From Thermoplasmatota archaeon (lineage in GTDB: Archaea > Thermoplasmatota > Penumbrarchaeia > Penumbrarchaeales > Penumbrarchaeaceae), in assembly GCA_016928095.1 (NCBI GenBank), contig JAFGLL010000022.1:1-43181 (forward strand): a stretch of 43,181 nt of DNA, written 5' to 3'. Below, piece after piece: positions 35,106 to 42,972 of this stretch. Positions within the stretch are counted from its first letter, which is position 1; each line of letters begins with the position of its first letter. Below the pieces are notes generated by a model. That model worked only from the letters and a program-made list of their open reading frames with translations. It did not search any database and was not told where the DNA came from. The position numbers and the translations under genes are program-made.

Positions 35106-36766
35106 TGCCGTCCGATCAGGTCGACCTCCAGAGGTCCGAAGAGCTCTGTATGATCGTCAGGAGGGGGGATATCTCGTCCATCGCACCGGTGACCGGACCA
35201 TTCCTCGATGAGAAGAAAGGCCCCCTGACATTCCTAAAGCGGGAGAGAAGGCCGGATATCGACCCGCTTTCCCTATCTGCCGCTTCCGAGGGCCTGGTGG
35301 CAATGGGACGATATCAGGAGAGCATCAAGCCGCTGGAGGTCCTCATAGAAAGCGGCAGGGCGGGGGATAATGTCCGGAAAGTCGCCCTTGCCAGGGCGGG
35401 ACAGATCGCGGTCCTTCACGGTCTGCCGTTGGACCTCAACCCCATCGTCTCCGAACTGGGACTGTCCCGTAAGGACCTCGGGTCCGCCCTCAGGAACTTC
35501 CGGAAGAAAAGGGAGAGGAAGGATACCCTGGTGGAGATGGAATCACATCTGCTTCAGGCCCTGCTCCTTGACGACCGGGCGGAAATAGTGGAATCCCCGT
35601 CCCTCGGTGCGGACCATGTGAAAGCGGCTTTCGAGGGACTGAAGGTCGCCCGGTCACTATCCATGGACCTGGAAGGGGACATCGGTGCATATCATCGGGC
35701 CAGATGCATGTATCACATGGGGTCCTTCATGCTGAAAAGGGGGGAGATGAGGGAAGGTGACCTGCTTTCCGGGAAAGCTCTGGAAATTACCGTTGAAGAA
35801 GGGTTCGAACTCCTTGGTATGGGGATCAGAAAGATCAGAGGGTTCTATCAAGAAGGAATGGAGGAAGCTGTCAAAGAGCTTTCAGAGGCCAGGGGCACCG
35901 CGGAAAGGTTCGGCAACGGTATGGAGGAGATGGAGATATCCTTCATCATCGGGAGCCGCCTTGCTTCCGAATCGGAAGACCCTGCAAAAGCACAAGAGGG
36001 CATAACCCTCATTCTTCACTCTGCGTCGATGGCGGAGGAGCTTGGTCACCCCTCTATCGGAGCATCCTATATTGTCGAGGCAGCACTCTGGTGCGGCAGA
36101 AGGGGGGACCCGAAAAGGGGTGCGGAGATGTCCAAAACTGCTTTCAGGACCTTTAAAAAAGCGGGGGACCGGGACCAGATGATCAGGGCGGGATGCATAC
36201 TCTTCCTCTGCTACATACGCTCCGATCAAAGGTCCAAGGCCAAGAAGCTTCTCCTGGAACTGATAAGCAACCACCCGGTAAAACAGCACCCTTCATCGTT
36301 CGGTATAATGAGAGAGGCGGTATCTGGTGTGATGTGGCTCAGGGAGGACCGCGATACCAGGGAGCTCTTCGAAGATGAGGTTGTATATACCATAGAACGG
36401 GCTGCCGTGGATGAGATCATAGCACGCGCGAAGGAGGCACACCCCAACGAGTTCGGTGCCATGCTACGCGGGATCCCGCATATAACCCACATAGAGCCCG
36501 TGATGGAAGGGGCGAGCGCACGTTCGAGTTTTCTATTCTCCATGTACAGCAGGTTCTCGCAGAGGTACATCCAGGGAGAGGGCGTCGTACATTCTCACCC
36601 ATCCGGCTCGGCCAGGCCGAGCCGGGCCGACCTTTCCATGTTCGGAAGGTTCCCCGGCATCAACATCATCGTCGGATATCCCTACAGCCACGATTCTATG
36701 GCTGCATACGATAGATTGGGTAACAGGGTAAAGCTGGAAATAACGGGTCCGGGGATAAGAAGATGA
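35102..36766 (+). CDS. Helical-repeat protein with C-terminal JAMM/MPN metalloprotease domain
   Basis: 554 residues. Residues 1-400 are helical with TPR-like spacing (LSAASEGLVAMGRYQESIKPLE, GDIGAYHRARCMYHMGSFML, MAEELGHPSIGASYIVEAAL). From about 425 there is a JAMM/MPN domain: E450 in HPNEFGAMLRG, then H497-S-H499-P with S507 and D510, exactly the ExnHxHx7SxxD zinc signature. JAMM enzymes remove ubiquitin-like tags; archaeal relatives act on SAMP-type modifiers. An N-terminal solenoid fused to JAMM could recruit substrates or dock on a partner such as Cdc48; that link is inference. The ATG at 35102 overlaps the DUF2240 stop; a second ATG at 35105 has better spacing from GGAGA. Last gene of the string, followed by a strong hairpin. 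Confidence 0.87.
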   Translation: MMPSDQVDLQRSEELCMIVRRGDISSIAPVTGPFLDEKKGPLTFLKRERRPDIDPLSLSAASEGLVAMGRYQESIKPLEVLIESGRAGDNVRKVALARAGQIAVLHGLPLDLNPIVSELGLSRKDLGSALRNFRKKRERKDTLVEMESHLLQALLLDDRAEIVESPSLGADHVKAAFEGLKVARSLSMDLEGDIGAYHRARCMYHMGSFMLKRGEMREGDLLSGKALEITVEEGFELLGMGIRKIRGFYQEGMEEAVKELSEARGTAERFGNGMEEMEISFIIGSRLASESEDPAKAQEGITLILHSASMAEELGHPSIGASYIVEAALWCGRRGDPKRGAEMSKTAFRTFKKAGDRDQMIRAGCILFLCYIRSDQRSKAKKLLLELISNHPVKQHPSSFGIMREAVSGVMWLREDRDTRELFEDEVVYTIERAAVDEIIARAKEAHPNEFGAMLRGIPHITHIEPVMEGASARSSFLFSMYSRFSQRYIQGEGVVHSHPSGSARPSRADLSMFGRFPGINIIVGYPYSHDSMAAYDRLGNRVKLEITGPGIRR

Positions 36767-36772
36767 AGGAGT

Positions 36773-36816
36773 GACGAGGGCTCCGGACACTCGCGTACGA
36801 GGGGAGCCTTCTCGTC
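36773..36816 (+). terminator. Long hairpin just after the JAMM gene
   Basis: GACGAGGGCTCC (36773-36784) pairs with GGAGCC (36803-36808) and CTCGTC (36811-36816), with a TT bulge. Inside, CTCG (36790-36793) pairs with CGAG (36798-36801) around a CGTA loop. In total 16 bp begin 7 bases after the stop. No T-run follows, so it may be a processing or stability element rather than a simple terminator. Confidence 0.6.
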
Positions 36817-36877
36817 AGGACGGAGTGGGGGTTTGGAATAGGGGATTGAGAGTGTGTTCATATCAAAAAACGGATCG

Positions 36878-36896
36878 TGTCACTCCGCATGTGACA
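36878..36896. promoter_or_regulatory. Operator-like inverted repeat TGTCAC-N7-GTGACA
   Basis: Perfect 6+6 inverted repeat with a 7-base spacer, 14 bases before a TATATAAG element on the plus strand. This is the geometry of a dimeric helix-turn-helix regulator site next to a promoter. No protein gene starts downstream in either direction. Confidence 0.5.
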
Positions 36897-36910
36897 GTTG
36901 TTCTCATTGA

Positions 36911-36918
36911 TATATAAG
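36911..36918 (+). promoter_or_regulatory. Orphan TATA element
   Basis: TATATAAG with a purine-rich flank reads toward the 3' end of the prenyl synthase gene on the opposite strand. It would drive a short or antisense RNA. The core is partly symmetrical, so a minus-strand reading is also possible. Confidence 0.4.
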
Positions 36919-37058
36919 AATTATAGTTGGACTTTTGTAGTATTATTTAAAACTACCCGATGAGGTCTTTTTTGAATTCACTTATTGATGCACGGGATGT
37001 ACATATTCTTTTAATATGCCGGTCCATGGTCAAGGAGGTAAGTGATCAAAGACCATGA

Positions 37059-38120
37059 CTATGCCCTTCCTATCAGATATCGGGCAAATCCCTTCAGGAA
37101 CTCCACCACCTCGCCATCAAGGTCGGCTCCTTCAAGGGCCTTTATCCCCTCTTCCGTCATCTTTACCGCCAACTCCCTGCTGAAGGTTTCGGAACCGGTC
37201 CCTCGTACTATCTCCCTCAGCTCTTCTGCCTGCTCCAATGACAGGTCGGGATGGCCCAGGAGCTCCTCTATCCTGCACCTCTGCATCTCATTCCCGCTCT
37301 GGAGAGCTTTGATCATCAGAAGTGTCCTCTTTCCCTCTCTGATATCGGAGAGGTCCATATTTCCACCCCTCTTGGGGTCCCCGAAGAAACCAAGGATGTC
37401 ATCCACGAGCTGGAAGGCCACCCCCACGGGGATCGCATACCCCGAGAGAGCATCCAATTGGTCCTTGCCGGCGCCGTGAAGGATGGCACCTATCCTCAAA
37501 GGACCGTCCAGGGTATACCGGGCCGTCTTGTAGGTGTGTACCTTCATCACCATCTCCTCGGACCAATCGGGGAGCTCTACCGAGTATAGGTCCAGGACCT
37601 GTCCGTATCCGGTATCCCGGATCATGTCGGTCTGGCAATCCAGCGCTTCCAGTAACCTGTCTTGGGGGAACCCGGACCTCAGGAGTGCTTTCTCGCCGAA
37701 GGATTCGGCGAGGTCCCCCGCGATTATGGCCATATTGGTCCCGAAGCTGGAAGGATCCCCCCTCAAACCCTGGTGGAAGTGGAGGTCCGAGTAATGGATG
37801 TGAAGGGATGGCCCCCCTCTTCTTGATCGGGACCGGTCGATGATATCGTCATGGACAAGGAGCATTGACTGGATAAGTTCCAGTGAGACAGCTGCCTTTC
37901 TGGCCTTCTCAACGTCCCTCCCGCCAACAGCCCTGTATCCCATCACGGTAAGGATGGACCTCACCCGTTTCGCATCCCTCAACGTGAACTCTTCCAGGGA
38001 CCCGATGACCGTCTGGATTAGCGGGTCCTTCGGTGACGCCGACCTTTCTTCCCTGAAGAACCTCACTATCTCTCTCTCTATGGATCCCCTCTCCATGGAC
38101 AATATGGTGGAAACCTCCAT
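37059..38120 (-). CDS. Trans-prenyl diphosphate synthase (GGPP/FPP type)
   Basis: 353 residues from the ATG at 38120. Both Asp-rich motifs are intact: DDIID in LVHDDIIDRSRSRRGGPS and DDILGFFGD in AFQLVDDILGFFGD. KRVRSILTVMG, GDLAESFGEKAL and KTARYTLDGPLRIG complete the family pattern. It condenses isopentenyl diphosphate with allylic diphosphates to the C15/C20 chains of archaeal lipids. Chain length is not certain, though no bulky aromatic directly precedes the first motif, in keeping with a C20 or longer product. The frame is open to 38150, but a TATAAATA at 38157-38164 would place transcription start near 38135, so the ATG at 38120 is preferred. Monocistronic. Confidence 0.93.
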   Translation of the reverse strand: MEVSTILSMERGSIEREIVRFFREERSASPKDPLIQTVIGSLEEFTLRDAKRVRSILTVMGYRAVGGRDVEKARKAAVSLELIQSMLLVHDDIIDRSRSRRGGPSLHIHYSDLHFHQGLRGDPSSFGTNMAIIAGDLAESFGEKALLRSGFPQDRLLEALDCQTDMIRDTGYGQVLDLYSVELPDWSEEMVMKVHTYKTARYTLDGPLRIGAILHGAGKDQLDALSGYAIPVGVAFQLVDDILGFFGDPKRGGNMDLSDIREGKRTLLMIKALQSGNEMQRCRIEELLGHPDLSLEQAEELREIVRGTGSETFSRELAVKMTEEGIKALEGADLDGEVVEFLKGFARYLIGRA

Positions 38121-38156
38121 CCTGAACACCCGATGTCTGCTCCATGCCATGATGCG

Positions 38157-38164
38157 TATTTATA
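38157..38164 (-). promoter_or_regulatory. TATA box of the prenyl diphosphate synthase gene
   Basis: TATAAATA on the minus strand. It predicts transcription start near 38135, downstream of the longest possible start codon (38150), and so decides in favour of the ATG at 38120. Confidence 0.6.
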
Positions 38165-38290
38165 GAATATCATCCTGCTGTGACCCGACCTACCGATGAT
38201 CGATATCAGTGATCTTCGGGAAAAGGCCCGGTGAGGACAGGAAAGACTTAAATCCTGAAAAATACGATTGACGCGCAGGTGGGATGCTAT

Positions 38291-38545
38291 ATGTCGACAT
38301 ATCTAACTAACAAATGGACCGAGGACATGAAGGCCAACCTCCCCAAGTGTCCGGCTTGCACGGGACCTATCGAATACGGTTATCTGATCTCCAAGGAAGC
38401 CATCTACTGGGCGGGGAGCATGGAAGGGAACAAGTTCACAGACATCGAGGGTGCGCTGACAGGCCCGTTCAAAAAACCCCTGGGGGTTCCACTGGCAAGA
38501 TGTCAGAAATGCAAACTGATGATCACGGTCTATCCTCCAGAATGA
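38291..38545 (+). CDS. Small zinc-ribbon protein (DUF6487-like)
   Basis: 84 residues. Two CxxC pairs, CPAC (near 20) and CQKC (near 71), flank an Ile/Tyr/Trp-rich segment (IEYGYLISKEAIYWAG), which fits a single zinc ribbon of about 55 residues, possibly DUF6487-like. The ATG at 38291 has AGGTGGG 7 bases upstream; a GTG at 38279 is in frame but poorly placed. A CTTAAAT element near 38246 may be its promoter. No catalytic residue is visible. It stands alone between divergent and convergent neighbours, and its role is unknown. Confidence 0.8.
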   Translation: MSTYLTNKWTEDMKANLPKCPACTGPIEYGYLISKEAIYWAGSMEGNKFTDIEGALTGPFKKPLGVPLARCQKCKLMITVYPPE

Positions 38546-38627
38546 ACCAACCTGACACTGCAGGAAACCTGACCTGATCCACAATCAGTGCAAACCGTCC
38601 AAGAGCATCGATGCCATGGTCCGATGC

Positions 38628-41600
38628 TCATTCCTCATCATCATCGTCGAACACGATGGTCCCCTTGATAATGGGCAGGGAGGCGGGGGTTACGGCCTCT
38701 TTGATACCTCCATCCTCTTTCCTCTTCTCCTGGGTCCTGATCATAATGGATTCCTTGGGTATCTGCATCCCCCTGCGCTTGTCGAAGTCGGTCCCTGTTC
38801 CGGGTTTCTCCTTCTCGATATCGGATCTCATGGACTTGAGGTCGAATTCGACCTCTGTATCCTTCTTTGAGAACCGGTAACCAACGTAACCAAGCGCAAT
38901 GACCACTGCCACCAGAAGGATCGTCGCAAGTACTGCCAGGATGATCCTGACGATCAGGTTCTCCCTTTCCTTCTTGAGGTTGACAGGGCGGTATTCCAGG
39001 ACCTCCAGGGTCCCGTTCACATTGAATTCCGAACCGCCCCAATCGCTTATCCGAACCTTGACATCGTAGGTCCCGATCGAAGTATAGTTGTGGAATATCT
39101 GATAGAACATGATGCCGTCAGGGTTCGTGTAGATCTCCAGGGACTCCGTGGTCTCATCACCCCAGTCCATTTCGAACATCAGGTGGTCGTAGGGGTCGTT
39201 GATCCCCATCTGCAGATGTACCCTGCAGGTTCCGTTTATGTTGAGCTCCCATATCAGGTCGAGACCCGATAGGTTGACCCAGGGCGGGGAGTTCTGTTTC
39301 TCCGTCTGGTTGGAGGCGGTGAAAGGCGATATCATCTCGCCCGCCCAGTAGTATATCAATTTCGCTCTGTACTTGCCCCAGTTGGCCTGAAGTCTGTACC
39401 TGAGCGTATCGAGGGCGGGGGTCTTCTGTATCTCCTCCTTGAGGCTTTCATCGAGCTCCACGTAACCGTCGGACCATCTCTCGATGACTATCTCGGGCTC
39501 CCTCTCACCCTCCGGGTCCATCCATGGTTTGTACTGGAGGTAGAGATACCCGCTCTCCACATACATGTTGATCCCCTTATCGAAAGAGGTTGTATCGGAG
39601 GTGATGGTCTGGAACGTGTCCAGCGTGATGTTCCCGAACCTTTCGGCCTCTACCGTCAATTTGATCTCGACCATGGTTCCCGGAAGGAACTTCCCCACTC
39701 TCCCACTGTTGTTCCCGGGGCCGATCAAACTTGTGTAGGGCCCCCTTTCCGAGAGGACGCCCTGTCCGGGCAGTGCCGCGGCCTCCAGCCAGTATGCGAT
39801 CAATCCTCCGGACCTCCACTGTTTCCAGGATACCGTTATTCCGGATACACCTCTCGAGGATGCGGATGCGCTCATATTCGTAGGTACCTTGGGGAAAACC
39901 TCGAACGGGAGGGTCAGTGAGGCGCTGGCGTTGCCGTCATAGACCATCAGTACGATCTCATACAGACCCACCTTCGTGTAGTTGAAGCTGATCTCCTCCC
40001 CTGTGAAATTCCCCCAGGTGGGGACATACCATGAAAATGTCAAAGGATCACTGTCGGGATCGGTCGAATCGGCCGCTGACAATATGACCATCTCCTCCAG
40101 GCGGGCCCAAGAAGGACCGGTGATGACCGGAACGGGGTCCCGGGTCCGATCGAGCACCTGGACAGATATCTGTATCCCTGCAGTTGACCCGGTCCCCTCT
40201 GCCATGATGTCCACGAGCAAGGTACCGATGGAGGTGTTCGTGTAGGTCATCATGTAAATGGTTCCCACCCCGAAGGATCCGGGGGCCACCACGATCGGCT
40301 CATGCGGTTCCAGGAACCTCAAGTTCTGCGAGGTGGACGATGCCGTCAGAATGAAACTGTCCTGACGGTTACCGGAGTTCGTGATCTCCACCCTGATCGG
40401 TTGTACAGTGTCCTTCCTGATGGAAGGAAAGGGGACCGCGAGATCGATCCCCGAGGTGAACACTTCCGGGACGGGATCGAACTGGAAGCCTAGAACATTA
40501 TCATCCTCATCGGATTCTGCAACAGCCTCACCGCTGTCCGCAGTGATCGTCACATCCACGGGGTCGTCCCCGACCTTGAAAGCGGAAAAGGTCACGGTCT
40601 TCTCCTGACCGGGATCGAGCTTCAGGGGTTGGTTGTTGACGAAACCGGTGGATGCGGACAACTCGACCAGGAATGTCGACAGGGTGGCCATAGGGCCGTT
40701 GTTCCTCACGGTCGCATTGACGGTCACCATGTCATTGGCGATGATCCCCTCGGGCAACACGTGGTGATCCACGACCGTCAGGTCCGGAGCGATGGTGAGG
40801 AAGTTCTCCCATGCGGTGTCATAGAGGGAAACATACATGGAGGTCAGGTTCTCGGTCACTGCCACCAGGTTCTCCATCGTCAGCTGCCAGAGGGAGCTGT
40901 TGAACCCCCTGATGTCATTATACCGGTGGTCACTGTCCCAGCAGTACATGAAATCGTACAGCATTTCCCTGTAGGTCTTACCGACCGTTATTGTGGTTGC
41001 GTCATGGTCCATCATCTGGACGGTGGAGCCATCCCTGGAATTCACCCATTTCGCAAGGTTTGCGGTATGCTCGTTGATGGTGTATGCCTCCAGGTCCGGC
41101 GGCGGGTTCCTGGTCCGGTTCCAGTAATCCTCCTGGAGTTTCATCATGGAATCATCGGTCCACAGGAAAGCCTCGTAGTATTCCTGATAGGATGCTTCGT
41201 TGGGGTCCCAATCGGGGAGCTGCCTGACCTGGTCCCACTGGGAGTAATCCGTCCTTCCGTACTGCGACATCTTGGCCACATAACGGGACATCCTTGCCAT
41301 GCAGTAAGCGGCCTTGTGCTTCGACAGCGAGACCGTCGGTTTGCCCTGCAGGAACCAGGCTGTGAGGTTCTCCATGGTATAGTTGGCCCATTTCTGGGCC
41401 GTTGATGGAGCATCGGTGTTCTCCCAACCCTTGCTGTTGTGAATGAAGTAGTTGGACTTGTCCCCATCCGGTTGACCGTCGTCGGTCCAGGCAAGGAAAT
41501 TATCCTCGGCAACCGGTATGGTGTGTTTCTGATCGAAGGAATCCGGGTTCGAATCGGCACCCTTCTCGAGGAACCAGTAATATACGAACTCGGCCTTTTC

Positions 41601-41798
41601 CGGATAACTGGCATTGAACGCTTCGTAAGCTCCATGCGCTATGAGGTCAACGATCCCGTAATGCGGGTACACCAGACTTTCCTTGCTACCGTCCGTCCAT
41701 CCAAGAGCATCGCTACCGTCCTCCAGGATCACCGGATTGAATACGACCGCCAGCAACAATGTAACCGGTATGAATACAGGCCAATTCCCTTTTAACAA
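38628..41798 (-). CDS. Membrane-anchored surface protein: possible phospholipase C-like domain, CARDB, PKD domains
   Basis: 1056 residues, starting with TTG at 41798, which has a perfect GGAGGT 6 bases upstream. A signal peptide (about 8-30) precedes W34, and WTDGSKESLVYPHYGIVDLI resembles the mature N-terminus of zinc-dependent phospholipase C. However, the helix that should carry the zinc-binding His/Asp reads MSRYVAKMSQYG, so any enzyme may be inactive. From about 360 there is a CARDB domain (DLTVVDHHVLPEGIIAND ... VAESDEDDN), a second adhesion domain (VEITNSGNRQDSFILTA), a PKD domain (ILSAADSTDPDSDPLTFSWY), an FN3-like domain and a second PKD (FEMDWGDETTESLEI). A membrane helix near 965-990 (IILAVLATILLVAVVIALGY) and a charged tail ending DDDDEE follow. 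Role: surface binding; substrate unknown. Confidence 0.8.
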   Translation of the reverse strand: MLKGNWPVFIPVTLLLAVVFNPVILEDGSDALGWTDGSKESLVYPHYGIVDLIAHGAYEAFNASYPEKAEFVYYWFLEKGADSNPDSFDQKHTIPVAEDNFLAWTDDGQPDGDKSNYFIHNSKGWENTDAPSTAQKWANYTMENLTAWFLQGKPTVSLSKHKAAYCMARMSRYVAKMSQYGRTDYSQWDQVRQLPDWDPNEASYQEYYEAFLWTDDSMMKLQEDYWNRTRNPPPDLEAYTINEHTANLAKWVNSRDGSTVQMMDHDATTITVGKTYREMLYDFMYCWDSDHRYNDIRGFNSSLWQLTMENLVAVTENLTSMYVSLYDTAWENFLTIAPDLTVVDHHVLPEGIIANDMVTVNATVRNNGPMATLSTFLVELSASTGFVNNQPLKLDPGQEKTVTFSAFKVGDDPVDVTITADSGEAVAESDEDDNVLGFQFDPVPEVFTSGIDLAVPFPSIRKDTVQPIRVEITNSGNRQDSFILTASSTSQNLRFLEPHEPIVVAPGSFGVGTIYMMTYTNTSIGTLLVDIMAEGTGSTAGIQISVQVLDRTRDPVPVITGPSWARLEEMVILSAADSTDPDSDPLTFSWYVPTWGNFTGEEISFNYTKVGLYEIVLMVYDGNASASLTLPFEVFPKVPTNMSASASSRGVSGITVSWKQWRSGGLIAYWLEAAALPGQGVLSERGPYTSLIGPGNNSGRVGKFLPGTMVEIKLTVEAERFGNITLDTFQTITSDTTSFDKGINMYVESGYLYLQYKPWMDPEGEREPEIVIERWSDGYVELDESLKEEIQKTPALDTLRYRLQANWGKYRAKLIYYWAGEMISPFTASNQTEKQNSPPWVNLSGLDLIWELNINGTCRVHLQMGINDPYDHLMFEMDWGDETTESLEIYTNPDGIMFYQIFHNYTSIGTYDVKVRISDWGGSEFNVNGTLEVLEYRPVNLKKERENLIVRIILAVLATILLVAVVIALGYVGYRFSKKDTEVEFDLKSMRSDIEKEKPGTGTDFDKRRGMQIPKESIMIRTQEKRKEDGGIKEAVTPASLPIIKGTIVFDDDDEE

Positions 41799-41832
41799 AG
41801 GGCCACCTCCGATGACCCAAAGCGACTGCTGG

Positions 41833-41841
41833 TTTTTAAAA
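41833..41841. promoter_or_regulatory. Shared A/T element between divergent genes
   Basis: TTTTTAAAA lies about 35-43 bases before the TTG at 41798 on minus and about 48-56 bases before the ATG at 41889 on plus. Its near-symmetry would let one TBP-binding site serve both the surface-protein and trmG10 genes. A TATATC at 41871 is too close to the trmG10 ATG to be its main TATA. Confidence 0.4.
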
Positions 41842-41888
41842 GGTTATCATTTCAACCTGTCCCAAAAACGTATATCAACTAGAATAAC

Positions 41889-42929
41889 ATGGTTCGGAAC
41901 GTGAATGGACTTGTCCTCCTGACGGGTGAGGCCCCCGAGCTGGCACTTGCGGAGCTTGAAGGGGCGCTCGATTCAATGGGTCAACCTGTCAGGGTGTCCT
42001 ATTGCAGGGGCCAGGTTGTAATACTCGATGCCCCCCCTCCCCCGGGGCTGGCCCCGCGATTGGGGTTCAGCCATTTTTCCGGGACCGTGTACGAGATGAC
42101 TGGGGCATCATTGGATAAGATCGCCTCGGGAGCACGTTCATACATGGAAAGAACAGCCCCCCTTTCCTCACTTTCCTGGATCGTTAAGGTGGTGGGGGGG
42201 GGCGACGGGGTGCTCAAACCCTCCGATATCTTCAACACAGTGGAACAACAGGCGAGGGACATGGGGCGAATGGTCAGGCACAGGGACCCCGATATAACAC
42301 TTTTCATCATCGTTCACGAGGAGGCATTCATAGGCAGGGTCCTGGAAACCTCCTCCCGTACCTCGGCAATGAGCCGGAGGGGGTCCCGAATGCCTTTCAA
42401 CAGACCAGTGATAATGGATCCCAGGCTGGCCCGTGTAATGGTCAACCTTGCCGGTCTCCCCCCGGGAAGCACTATTCTGGACCCGTTCCTAGGTCCGGCG
42501 GGGCTTGCCATAGAAGCGGCGGATCTGGGCCTCAAGGTCGTGGGGATAGAGAAGGACCCCCGGATCCATCGAGGAGCCCTTTCGAACATAGAACATGTGG
42601 GTCTCTCGGATATGATCATCGCAAGGAACGCAGATTCGAAGATGCTCCGAAGCTACCCATGGACTGGGGAGCTTCCGGTCTTTGACGGGATCATCACCGA
42701 CCCCCCCTTTGGAAGGTCGGCAGCGACACACGGACAGGACACAGGGGCACTGCTCTCCGATGTCCTTGTGGAAACGGCGGAACTCGTAAAGGAGGGGGCC
42801 CCTCTCGTTATCGACGCTCCGGACCCTGAGCATATACGAAAGGTTCCGGGTTATATCCTGAAAAAGGAGCTGTCGCTGCGCATACATAAAAGCATGACAC
42901 GCTACATCGGAGTACTCGAGAGGAGATGA
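41889..42929 (+). CDS. trmG10: tRNA (guanine-N2)-methyltransferase, Trm-G10 type
   Basis: 346 residues. The N-terminal ~165 form a THUMP-containing RNA-binding region (VVGGGDGVLKPSDIFNTVEQQ ... ITLFIIVHEEAFIGRVL). The C-terminal Rossmann methyltransferase has motif I as ILDPFLGPAGLAIEAADLG (usual DPFCGTGG changed to DPFLGPAG), VVGIEKDPRI, and the catalytic motif TDPPFGRSA, where DPPF(Y)GRS is characteristic of Trm-G10/Trm11 enzymes. It methylates N2 of G10 in tRNA using S-adenosylmethionine. No clear ribosome site lies before the ATG; the start is near the promoter, so leaderless or short-leader translation is likely. It converges on the partial gene at the window edge with 43 bases between them. 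Confidence 0.9.
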   Translation: MVRNVNGLVLLTGEAPELALAELEGALDSMGQPVRVSYCRGQVVILDAPPPPGLAPRLGFSHFSGTVYEMTGASLDKIASGARSYMERTAPLSSLSWIVKVVGGGDGVLKPSDIFNTVEQQARDMGRMVRHRDPDITLFIIVHEEAFIGRVLETSSRTSAMSRRGSRMPFNRPVIMDPRLARVMVNLAGLPPGSTILDPFLGPAGLAIEAADLGLKVVGIEKDPRIHRGALSNIEHVGLSDMIIARNADSKMLRSYPWTGELPVFDGIITDPPFGRSAATHGQDTGALLSDVLVETAELVKEGAPLVIDAPDPEHIRKVPGYILKKELSLRIHKSMTRYIGVLERR

Positions 42930-42972
42930 AGGCCTTTTCAAGCCCTTCCGTTCTGTTCACCATGATCCGCTA

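Larger units (their letters stand above)
36767..37058. other. A/T-rich structured gap between convergent genes
   Basis: 292 bases without a convincing gene, between the JAMM gene and the prenyl synthase. It holds a 16-bp composite hairpin (36773-36816), an inverted repeat TGTCAC-N7-GTGACA (36878-36896), a TATATAAG element (36911-36918) and a smaller repeat GTAGT/ACTAC (36937-36956). The A/T content from 36860 on is far above that of the flanks. A 32-codon frame at 36960-37058 has no ribosome site. Confidence 0.6.

Noticed and set aside
36960-37058. 32-codon plus-strand frame in the A/T-rich gap
   Set aside because: No ribosome site, no motif, and it ends exactly against the convergent prenyl synthase gene; chance is likelier.
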